This document shows, piece by piece, positions 40,591 to 48,380 of a stretch of 49,685 bases of DNA. The position numbers and the translations under genes are program-made. Source of the DNA: Cytophagales bacterium (GTDB lineage: Bacteria > Bacteroidota > Bacteroidia > Cytophagales > Cyclobacteriaceae). The notes below the pieces were generated by a model. It did no database searches, had not been told where the DNA came from, and saw only the letters and a list, made by a program, of their open reading frames with translations. The stretch's first letter is position 1; each line of letters opens with the position of its first letter. The stretch covers positions 1 to 49,685 of the forward strand of contig SXYU01000093.1 of the NCBI GenBank assembly GCA_005788235.1, written 5' to 3'.

Positions 40591-41133
40591 TTAATACCCT
40601 AAGACCCTAGCTACCCTCAAAATGGCAATTGCAGACAAGGAATCGGTAATTTTACCCTGCATCACCCAGTCCAATGCTTCCAAAAATGAAAGTTTTTTGA
40701 TGCTAATGTCTTCAGTATCTTCAAATTCTGGTTCGCCTTCAGTCAGTCCCTGAGCCAGATAAATATACCCCACCTCATCGGTCACTGAGTTGGAGGTATG
40801 GATTAACTGCAGCTCAGTCCATTGGCTAGCTGTCAGCCCTGTTTCTTCTTTCAATTCTCGCTTTGCAGAAGCCAGCGTATCCAGTTCCAGAGGGCCTCCA
40901 CCCATCGGAACTTCCCAAGAGTAGGCATCAAGCGCATAGCGGTATTGACCTACCAACCAAGTATTCCCTTCTTGATCAATCGGAAGGATGGCAATGGCTT
41001 TGTTTTTGAAATGGGTCTTGCCATAAATCCCATCCTTTCCTGCAGGGGTGATTACTTCGTGGTGCTCCACACGAATCCATGGATTCTCGTATACCGTTGA
41101 TTTGGATTTAGTTTTCCAGGGGTTTTCTGTCAT
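40591..41133 (-). CDS. NUDIX hydrolase (ADP-ribose pyrophosphatase-like)
   Basis: Nudix box 'GGGPLELDTLASAKRELKEETGLTASQWTEL'; start MTENPWK at 41133 preferred over 41157. Confidence 0.93.
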   Translation of the reverse strand: MTENPWKTKSKSTVYENPWIRVEHHEVITPAGKDGIYGKTHFKNKAIAILPIDQEGNTWLVGQYRYALDAYSWEVPMGGGPLELDTLASAKRELKEETGLTASQWTELQLIHTSNSVTDEVGYIYLAQGLTEGEPEFEDTEDISIKKLSFLEALDWVMQGKITDSLSAIAILRVARVLGY

Positions 41134-41139
41134 GGTATT

Positions 41140-41166
41140 CAAAAAAAAGGGTGGCAAGCCACCCTA
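41140..41166 (-). terminator. intrinsic terminator after the Lrp-family gene
   Basis: Minus strand agggtgg-cttg-ccaccct followed by T8. Confidence 0.8.
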
Positions 41167-41183
41167 ATATTCTTTTTGGCTAA

Positions 41184-41666
41184 TTAAGCTGGAATTGGAA
41201 GCACTTTCGAATCCTTAAAAGTAGAAAGAATCACCATGGATTGCATGGAGTCTACTTCTTTGATTTCAGAAACCTTTTCCAACATCAATTTTTGATAAGC
41301 CATGATGTCCTTGGCAATAATCTTTAAGATAAAATCGCCTGTTCCAGTGATATGGTGACATTCAATCACCTCCTGAATCAGGTTAATTTCTTTCATGAAT
41401 GCATCGATATTCCCCTTATTGTGGCCAATCAAGCTTACCAAAACGAAGGTGCTTACGCCCAATCCGATTTTCTCTGGATCCAACTTTGCGTGGTAACTTT
41501 TAATTATCCCTGATTGCTCTAGTTTTTTCACACGCTCCAAAGTAGGAGCAGGAGATAGTCCTATATCCTTTGAAAGTTGAGCATTGGTGATTTTGGCATT
41601 GCTCTGAAGTATTTCCAAAATACTCCGGTCAATTTTATCAAACTTAATTCGAATGCTGCTATCCAT
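41184..41666 (-). CDS. Lrp/AsnC family transcriptional regulator
   Basis: 'FDKIDRSILEILQSNAKITNAQLSKDIGLSPAPTLERVKKLEQSGIIKSYHAKLDPEKIG' and C-terminal RAM domain. Confidence 0.95.
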   Translation of the reverse strand: MDSSIRIKFDKIDRSILEILQSNAKITNAQLSKDIGLSPAPTLERVKKLEQSGIIKSYHAKLDPEKIGLGVSTFVLVSLIGHNKGNIDAFMKEINLIQEVIECHHITGTGDFILKIIAKDIMAYQKLMLEKVSEIKEVDSMQSMVILSTFKDSKVLPIPA

Positions 41667-41697
41667 TTTTTTGCGCTTTACAAAATATTATGTGGTA

Positions 41698-41729
41698 CAA
41701 ATTTACAATAAATGATGAAAGTTCTACAA
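41698..41729 (-). promoter_or_regulatory. candidate promoter for the Lrp-family gene
   Basis: Minus-strand TAAATTTG (41705-41698) with TTG about 21 nt upstream. Confidence 0.4.
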
Positions 41730-41871
41730 GTAAGCGAATGTTTTTTAAGATAAAATCCGAATTTTGTTAAAGATTCCGTACAATAAAACGAATAATCGAC
41801 TTATTTAGATCTCATTGTTCCACGAATTCAAATTATCTATGGCAAACGAAAAAAATTAGGGTTAACCTTCC

Positions 41872-43059
41872 TTACAGTCTATTTTTTTTGATAAAATCTC
41901 TTGCTTCCTGATGCGCCGGATGCTTACGTTTTGCATACCTCTTCACTTGGTTGAAATAGGTTCTTGCCAAAGCTTTATTTTTTTCGGCAGTAGCAATCTT
42001 TCCTAAAGAAATCAAGGAGTACAAATAATAGCCACTCTCCTGCGATTCAGATTCTTCCCCAAGAGTTGCAGTCTTGGAATAATAGCGCTTTGCCTCTAGG
42101 ATATTTCCTACACGGTAATAGTATTCCCCCAAATAAAATGAAGCATAACGACCACTGGTGGCTTCGTATCCAAATTGCTTCTTCTCCATCCGGTCTATGA
42201 TTTCCAAGGATTGCTGCATGGCCTGCGTCCACTTTCCAGTCGTATAGAGGTAGCGCGCATAGGACCGGTGGAAATAGGGATTGTTAGGAAATTTTTCGTG
42301 AAGGTATTCCACTATTCTTAAGGCATCTTCTGGCCTTTTCTCCTCTGAACCGTACAACCTAAAAAGAAAGTATTGCGCTTCTACTCGTGTATAGAAAGCG
42401 TTTGACGCTACCTTTTCAAGTTGTGATAGACCCAGTTTTTTGTTTCCTTTTGGGAATAGTGCCAGCACGGGCTTCAACAAGGGATAATTCTCAGGAATCC
42501 ACACTGAGAAATAGTTGAATAAGGCATCACCTAACAGGAGTTCAGGGTTAAACTCCTGTTCTCCCCTACTCATTTCCATGTATTTCAACGCATTTTTCCC
42601 AGCAAATGTGGCCTTAGTCCAACTTTTACGTTCGCTATACAAGCGGCCTTGAAACCCATGCCCTGCCGCCAAAAAAAATGCCGCCTCCTTATTTTTAGGA
42701 TTCTGATTCAACATTTTTTCAGCTTTGGCATTGGCGCGGTCTAGGTATTGGATGAAAATATTGTCGTATCGCTTGTTATCGACATTAATTTCAATCCGCC
42801 ACCAGTAGCTAATAGCCATCAAAAAATCTGGTAAAGGATGCTCGGGATATTGGTACATGATCACAGCAAAATCCCGTTCCGCAGTGGCGAAATCAAAATT
42901 ATACATGCTATTAATCGACTTTGTAATTCGGTATTGCAATCCCCTATCCAAAAGCAAATAAGGACCATTTGCTGTTCCTGGTGCTTGTGCCTGTACCTTT
43001 TCTACAGGGAGGCACATAAAAAAAAGAAGAAAAGCAAGCAGATGAAAGACCTGACGCAT
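41872..43059 (-). CDS. secreted TPR-repeat protein
   Basis: Signal peptide '...CLPVEKVQAQ'; helical repeats incl. 'GEYYYRVGNILEAKRYYSKTATLG'. Confidence 0.8.
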   Translation of the reverse strand: MRQVFHLLAFLLFFMCLPVEKVQAQAPGTANGPYLLLDRGLQYRITKSINSMYNFDFATAERDFAVIMYQYPEHPLPDFLMAISYWWRIEINVDNKRYDNIFIQYLDRANAKAEKMLNQNPKNKEAAFFLAAGHGFQGRLYSERKSWTKATFAGKNALKYMEMSRGEQEFNPELLLGDALFNYFSVWIPENYPLLKPVLALFPKGNKKLGLSQLEKVASNAFYTRVEAQYFLFRLYGSEEKRPEDALRIVEYLHEKFPNNPYFHRSYARYLYTTGKWTQAMQQSLEIIDRMEKKQFGYEATSGRYASFYLGEYYYRVGNILEAKRYYSKTATLGEESESQESGYYLYSLISLGKIATAEKNKALARTYFNQVKRYAKRKHPAHQEARDFIKKNRL

Positions 43060-43137
43060 AGCTCTTAGTTGGTTTACGCTGCAAATCTACGGTGAATTCA
43101 ATACAAACGTTTAGATTTACAGGGATAAGACGAGAAA

Positions 43138-43785
43138 ATGGCAACAGCACCATCCCCCTTGACTCAAAAAGTTTCAGAGGCCCTAGACTTTGATAAGCGA
43201 CTTTTCTTTGTTGTACTTGTACTTACCTTTCTTGTAATCAGATACTTGACGAATACGCTCGTATTAGAATCCATTCCTGATTCGGAACGATTGGAGGCTC
43301 AGGGTGACTTGCTATTTTTTCATATTTTTAACACGCTAAACTACCTTTGGACACCCTTTGCACTACTCTGGAAGTTTACTGTAATCGCCTTTCTTTTCTG
43401 GTCCATTGGCTTGACTATCGGATACAAAGTCAAATTTAAAGTGCTATGGCAATTCGCCTTAGTAGCCGAACTCATCTTTATTTTCCCCGAACTACTCCGC
43501 TTACTCTGGTACCTAAATCCTACGAGAACGGTGAGTTACCTGGAAATTCAAAATTTTGAGCCACTATCTGCTCTCTGGCTCCTGGGACCAGAAAATGTGC
43601 AAGAACGATTTCAATACCCCCTATCCTTACTAAATCTATTCGAAATTGGCTATGGAGTAGTATGGGTGGTTGGATTTCATACGCTTAGCCGTAGAAGCAT
43701 CCAAGAAAGCATTCCTGTGGTACTGCTGTCCTATTTCCTACCCTTATTGCTTTGGTTGGCATTTTATGCTGCCTCGTTCCGCTAA
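43138..43785 (+). CDS. hypothetical multi-pass membrane protein
   Basis: 215 aa, about 5 hydrophobic segments; no family recognised with confidence. Confidence 0.75.
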   Translation: MATAPSPLTQKVSEALDFDKRLFFVVLVLTFLVIRYLTNTLVLESIPDSERLEAQGDLLFFHIFNTLNYLWTPFALLWKFTVIAFLFWSIGLTIGYKVKFKVLWQFALVAELIFIFPELLRLLWYLNPTRTVSYLEIQNFEPLSALWLLGPENVQERFQYPLSLLNLFEIGYGVVWVVGFHTLSRRSIQESIPVVLLSYFLPLLLWLAFYAASFR

Positions 43786-43928
43786 GACGATTTTAATTTT
43801 TTAGCATCTCCCCTACAGCGGTCTGAGCAATATTTTACTTCTTCCCAGTTTTTTTCCCATTTTTTTCGCCACGTATAGGGACGGTTGCAAACCACACAGG
43901 TTTTCGTGGGTAAGTGTTGCTTTTTCAT
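43782..43928 (-). CDS. DUF2256 zinc-ribbon-like small protein
   Basis: 'MKKQHLPTKTCVVCNRPYTWRKKWEKNWEEVKYCSDRCRGDAKK'; CxxC...CxxxC; starts 1 nt after the photolyase stop. Confidence 0.88.
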   Translation of the reverse strand: MKKQHLPTKTCVVCNRPYTWRKKWEKNWEEVKYCSDRCRGDAKKLKSS

Positions 43929-43929
43929 G

Positions 43930-45396
43930 TTAGGACCAACGTTTAGAAAGGGTATGTTTGGCCAATACGCGTAACGCATCTGCTACCACTTCAGGAGCCT
44001 TTTGAGCCGCCCAGATGCGATCTCTAGCCTCAGAAGCTGCTTTTTCCACTTCGACTATAGGATAAGGGTAGGTTTCACCATAGGCAAATCCCAGCTCTTG
44101 CAATTCTATAGGAGTTAGTTCCCAAGGTGTATGCAAAAATGCAAGAGGTACTGCCGCCAGCTCTGGCACCCATTTACGAATAAAGACTCCCTCTGGATCC
44201 TGCTCTTGAGATTGTTTGATGGGATTGTAGATACGCACGGTATTGATGCCCGTGACACCAGCTTGCATTTGAAGTTGAGGATAGTGGATACCTGGCTCAA
44301 AATCTAAAAATTGCTGAGCTAGGTGGTCAGCACCCGAGTTCCAAGCCTGGCCCAAATGATGCGTAAGAAAAGAGACCACCATGGCCCGCATGCGAAAATT
44401 AAGGTAGCCTGTCGCACGCAAGCAACGCATACAGGCATCCACGAGGGGAAAGCCTGTCTTACCCTGTTCCCAAGCTTTAATCCAGACAGGTTGTGGGGTG
44501 TAGGGAAAGGATAAAAATCCACGGTTGATAGGCTCTTTTTCCATACGGGACTCCATCTCAAATTTTTGGATAAAGTGGCAATGCCACTTCAAGCGGGACT
44601 GGAAATTAGCTAGGTTACGCGTCTGAAAACCAATAGCTGACTTTTCCATAGAAGCTTGAAACACCTCTCGATGAGAAAGACATCCCCAAGCCAAATAAGG
44701 CGATAGGCGGCTACAGCCTGTTCGACTTCCTTCGGGCTTACTAATCTGTTTGCTGTAGTTTTTGACACGATCCTCAAGAAAACTTTTCAAGTACTTACGT
44801 CCATTTCTTTCTCCTCCAGGCTGCATAATATCTTGAGAAGTAGTCCAAATTTCAGGCAAAGTGGTAAAGACCTGCTGGAGTTGTCGCGCTTCAGGAATCG
44901 GAACGAAGGCAGCACGATCGAATTCTGGATGAGCGAGTGGTGCAGTCATGAACGCATGCCAAAAAGACTCCCATCCCCTTCTATTTTTGCGTTTACGCTG
45001 CACACCCTGCTGCTGGTATTCTTTCCAAGGGATGCCCTGGGCGCTGAAATAAGCTGCCATCTCCCGGTCACGGGCGTATGTGACCGCAATACCTGTTTCC
45101 TGATGCGAATAGACGGACCTTATGGAATAATCTTGCTGGATTTGTGTAAAAACCGTTTTTACTTCGGCTCTAACGATCAATAGATTGGCCTGCAGTGGAA
45201 GTAATCGCTGCTCCATGTCTTTGAGGCTTTCGCAGACAAAGCGCCAATGCCGATCGCTGCTTTGCGAAGCAGCCAGCAGGGAAGGTTCAAAGCAGAACAA
45301 AAGAAGTATTGGAAATCCTGCGGCAATGGCTTCAGCTAAGGGTTGGTGATCACTCAACCTCAAATCGCGCTTCAACCAGACCACAGAAATTTTCAT
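43930..45396 (-). CDS. cryptochrome/photolyase family FAD-binding protein
   Basis: '[21 protein letters not shown]', '[13 protein letters not shown]', '[34 protein letters not shown]', '[26 protein letters not shown]'; start taken at MKISVVW (45396). Confidence 0.93.
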   Translation of the reverse strand: MKISVVWLKRDLRLSDHQPLAEAIAAGFPILLLFCFEPSLLAASQSSDRHWRFVCESLKDMEQRLLPLQANLLIVRAEVKTVFTQIQQDYSIRSVYSHQETGIAVTYARDREMAAYFSAQGIPWKEYQQQGVQRKRKNRRGWESFWHAFMTAPLAHPEFDRAAFVPIPEARQLQQVFTTLPEIWTTSQDIMQPGGERNGRKYLKSFLEDRVKNYSKQISKPEGSRTGCSRLSPYLAWGCLSHREVFQASMEKSAIGFQTRNLANFQSRLKWHCHFIQKFEMESRMEKEPINRGFLSFPYTPQPVWIKAWEQGKTGFPLVDACMRCLRATGYLNFRMRAMVVSFLTHHLGQAWNSGADHLAQQFLDFEPGIHYPQLQMQAGVTGINTVRIYNPIKQSQEQDPEGVFIRKWVPELAAVPLAFLHTPWELTPIELQELGFAYGETYPYPIVEVEKAASEARDRIWAAQKAPEVVADALRVLAKHTLSKRWS

Positions 45397-45442
45397 ATTC
45401 TTAAAACCTTGGGAGCAGCTCAAGGTTTTAAGAATATGAAAA
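45390..45442. repeat. perfect 22-bp inverted repeat with 9-nt spacer spanning both divergent start codons
   Basis: Left arm TTTTCATATTCTTAAAACCTTG (45390-45411), spacer GGAGCAGCT, right arm CAAGGTTTTAAGAATATGAAAA (45421-45442). Confidence 0.97.
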
Positions 45443-45723
45443 AATTAAAAGAGCTTCCGCTCTCGGATATTGATCGCATTATCGAAATGGCCTGGGAGGA
45501 CCGCACTCCTTTTGATGCTATTTTGAGTCAATTTGGAATTACTGAGGGAGAGACCATTCAACTGATGCGTCTTCAAATGAAAAAAAGTTCATTCAAAATG
45601 TGGCGTGCACGAGTGCAAGGCCGCAGCACTAAACACAGCAAAAAAGCGCCTGAAGACTTACTTACTTTCAAATCCAGGATGCAAAAAGGAATTACTCTCA
45701 ATAAAATGCCAAAGCGGGGATAA
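45436..45723 (+). CDS. TIGR03643 family small protein
   Basis: '[59 protein letters not shown]'. Confidence 0.88.
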   Translation: MKKLKELPLSDIDRIIEMAWEDRTPFDAILSQFGITEGETIQLMRLQMKKSSFKMWRARVQGRSTKHSKKAPEDLLTFKSRMQKGITLNKMPKRG

Positions 45724-45768
45724 TTTTAAAACGGGACAGCATCTAGTTGTTCTGGAACTCAAGTAGCC

Positions 45769-46641
45769 TTATTTCTTACCGTTCCATGGATGGGTAAGTT
45801 GCTGAAAAAATGTCTTCGGAAAAGTTTCTTGATCCTCAAAACCCAATTGCTGATTTGCGTTTTGATTGGGAATGTAGGCAGTACCAAAAAGGTAGTCCCA
45901 GAGGCTGAGCGAAATTCCATAGTTCACGGCATTACGATTCGCTGGAACTTCCTTGGCATGGTGCCACAAGTGCATGACTGGATTATTTAAGACATACTTC
46001 AGAGGTCCATAGGTGATTTTCACATTCGCATGGTTCAAATGACCAATTAATATAGTAACCATGTGCAGGATAAAGAAATCATCTAACCCAAAGCCAATCA
46101 TGGAAAGTGGAATGTATTGGACTGTTTTGTAGACAATCGTCTCCATCCAATGGTAGCGCAAGTGTGCCGCAAATCCCATCTGCTCCACAGAATGATGGAC
46201 CTTATGAAATTCCCAAAGCCAAGGACTGTAATGCAACCAACGGTGTACGTTCCACTGAATAAAGTCTGCTACCAAAAATAAAAGCAGGAATTGAGACCAA
46301 ATTGGCCATGAAGCAATCTGGAATGCTACTAAATTGTTGATTCCAAAAAGCGCTAGGAAATCATTGAATACTTCAACGGCTACATTGGATACCGCATTGT
46401 AACCAATCAGGGAGAAGATAAAGAAGTTGAAAAACATGTAAAAGCCATCCAACCAAAAATCTTCCCGTAGAGCTGCCTGATTTTTGCGCCAAGGGAAAAC
46501 CAATTCAAGACTCCAAACCACTAAGGAAATACCCAATAGCCACCAAAAATAGTTATGCCAAGAGGGGTACAAAATTTCCACGCTGAGGTAGTTCCAATAC
46601 CCGTAATATCCATCTAAGAAGACTTGAAAGTATGCTTGCAT
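45769..46641 (-). CDS. sterol desaturase / fatty acid hydroxylase family protein
   Basis: His-box motifs 'HRWLH', 'HKVHH', 'HLWHH' in a multi-TM protein. Confidence 0.92.
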   Translation of the reverse strand: MQAYFQVFLDGYYGYWNYLSVEILYPSWHNYFWWLLGISLVVWSLELVFPWRKNQAALREDFWLDGFYMFFNFFIFSLIGYNAVSNVAVEVFNDFLALFGINNLVAFQIASWPIWSQFLLLFLVADFIQWNVHRWLHYSPWLWEFHKVHHSVEQMGFAAHLRYHWMETIVYKTVQYIPLSMIGFGLDDFFILHMVTILIGHLNHANVKITYGPLKYVLNNPVMHLWHHAKEVPANRNAVNYGISLSLWDYLFGTAYIPNQNANQQLGFEDQETFPKTFFQQLTHPWNGKK

Positions 46642-46647
46642 AACAGT

Positions 46648-47454
46648 CTAGATAGCCATTAATTCTGTTGTAATAATATAGATTCCCATAAGTAACACAA
46701 ACCATCCAAAACCTGTTTTCAGAATCTCTTCATTTATTTTTTTGGATAGGGCACTTCCGATAAAAATTCCGACAATAGATAGTGATGTGAAGATCAGTAA
46801 CATCTGCCAATCAATCGTCTGGGTTGAAAGATCCCCCAAAAACCCTAGGAGTGATTTGGCAGCAATAATCAGTAAAGAAGTCCCAACCGCCATTTTCATG
46901 GGCAGCTTGGCTAGCAAAACTAAGGCTGGAATAATCAAGAAGCCACCACCTGCCCCAACAATACCAGTAATGACTCCTACCACTGATCCTTCCAGCGCTA
47001 TCATAGGAAAGTTGAATGAAACCGGTGCGTCTTCGTCAGAATCCACATATTTTTTGGTGGTAATCATGGAGTAAGAAGCGGCAAGCATAATCAGCGCAAA
47101 AAACACCATGATCCCGATATTTTTGGTAATTATTGCTTCGCCTATGGAAAACAAATGGTCAGGAAGTGCTGGGACAAGAAATTTTCGTGTCAAAAAAACG
47201 GCAATAAAAGAGGGGATGGCAAATACTAAGGCGGTTTTGTAATTCACCAATCCTTTTTTCATGTAAGTGGCCGTACCTATCAGAGAAGTGCTCCCAACCA
47301 CAAACAAGGAATAGGCAGTGGCCAAAACAGGATTTATCCCCAAAATATAAACTAGAACAGGAACGGTTAAAATAGAACCTCCTCCACCTATCAAACCCAA
47401 ACTTACTCCAATCAAAATAGCAGCAGCAAAACCAATAATTACGATAACGTCCAT
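46648..47454 (-). CDS. sulfite exporter TauE/SafE family protein
   Basis: 'GLIGGGGSILTVPVLVYILGINPVLATAYSLFVVG', 'GVITGIVGAGGGFLIIPALVLLAKLPMKMAVGTSLLIIA'. Confidence 0.94.
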   Translation of the reverse strand: MDVIVIIGFAAAILIGVSLGLIGGGGSILTVPVLVYILGINPVLATAYSLFVVGSTSLIGTATYMKKGLVNYKTALVFAIPSFIAVFLTRKFLVPALPDHLFSIGEAIITKNIGIMVFFALIMLAASYSMITTKKYVDSDEDAPVSFNFPMIALEGSVVGVITGIVGAGGGFLIIPALVLLAKLPMKMAVGTSLLIIAAKSLLGFLGDLSTQTIDWQMLLIFTSLSIVGIFIGSALSKKINEEILKTGFGWFVLLMGIYIITTELMAI

Positions 47455-47669
47455 CAGGATGACAAGTTAGAATTAACTTCCCAAAAATAGCATACCCAGC
47501 TCCTAAAAAGCGGTGACAAATGATACAAGGCTAGTTAAATACACCTTCAAATACAGGAATAATGGTGATGGGTAATTTCCATCAGAGCTTTTTGGAAGAG
47601 CGATTCACCAAGGGTGATTCCATTCAAATGGCTTTTCAGACTAATACTACCTCTGCTCTTTTACGTTAA

Positions 47670-48236
47670 CTATTTGGCAATCAATTCTTCGAAGTCGTCT
47701 CGAATGTAAATAACATTTCTTCCCAATTCAATCCATTTTTTCTTTTCCAATTGCATCATCTTTGTGACAATGTAATTCATCAATCACTCATCCATTCGCT
47801 TGAAAACTATGGCATCCAATACGGCCTGCAACTCTTGAAAACGGTGTAGGTAGGTGCTTGAAACAAAATCCTTTCCTTTCTTGAAATCATCCACCAATTC
47901 CTCGTGAACTTGAATTGGGATAAAAAGTAAAGTGGCTTACTCCTCTATAACAGCTTTGATTTCACTAGGTTTTGCTGTAGCGCAGCAGGTCAAGGACAAA
48001 GCACAGGTTTCCCCAAGTTCTAGGTAATATAAAAAAAGCTCTTTTCCATCTTCATCCACCCGCATGATCATGATGGATCCCTTCAAAAACAATGGAACAG
48101 ACTACATAAATTGGCTAGGTTCCATCAGCGTTTTTCCTAATTCAGAAGTCGTAAACTAAACCCTTTCCAACAAATGATCGAATAATTTAGGGTTAGATAG
48201 ACTAGGAAGTATTTGCCTCAGCAAATCTCGTATCAT
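47670..48236 (-). pseudogene. degraded Crp/Fnr family transcriptional regulator (4 in-frame stops, HTH region missing)
   Basis: Minus-strand translation: MIRDLLRQILPSLSNPKLFDHLLERV*FTTSELGKTLMEPSQFM*SVPLFLKGSIMIMRVDEDGKELFLYYLELGETCALSLTCCATAKPSEIKAVIEE*ATLLFIPIQVHEELVDDFKKGKDFVSSTYLHRFQELQAVLDAIVFKRMDE*LMNYIVTKMMQLEKKKWIELGRNVIYIRDDFEELIAK*. Confidence 0.88.
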
Positions 48237-48279
48237 AAATTAAAAGTAGGCAGCAAAAATGAATCAGCACAGGGTTTGA

Positions 48280-48295
48280 ATTTAGTGAACTAAAT
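48280..48295. repeat. short inverted repeat ATTTAG-TGAA-CTAAAT between the regulator relic and the TonB receptor
   Basis: Perfect 6-bp arms, 4-nt spacer in a divergent intergenic region. Confidence 0.4.
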
Positions 48296-48380
48296 CACAC
48301 AGAGTTAAAAAAATACCATTCATCTAAATCTTCCTACGTTCCTGTGAATTCAATTCTTAATTTTGATTCCGCAATTCGAA

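Noticed and set aside
47670-48236. Stop-codon recoding or selenoprotein explanation for the in-frame stops
   Set aside because: TAG, TAA and TGA all occur internally and the HTH is missing; decay is simpler
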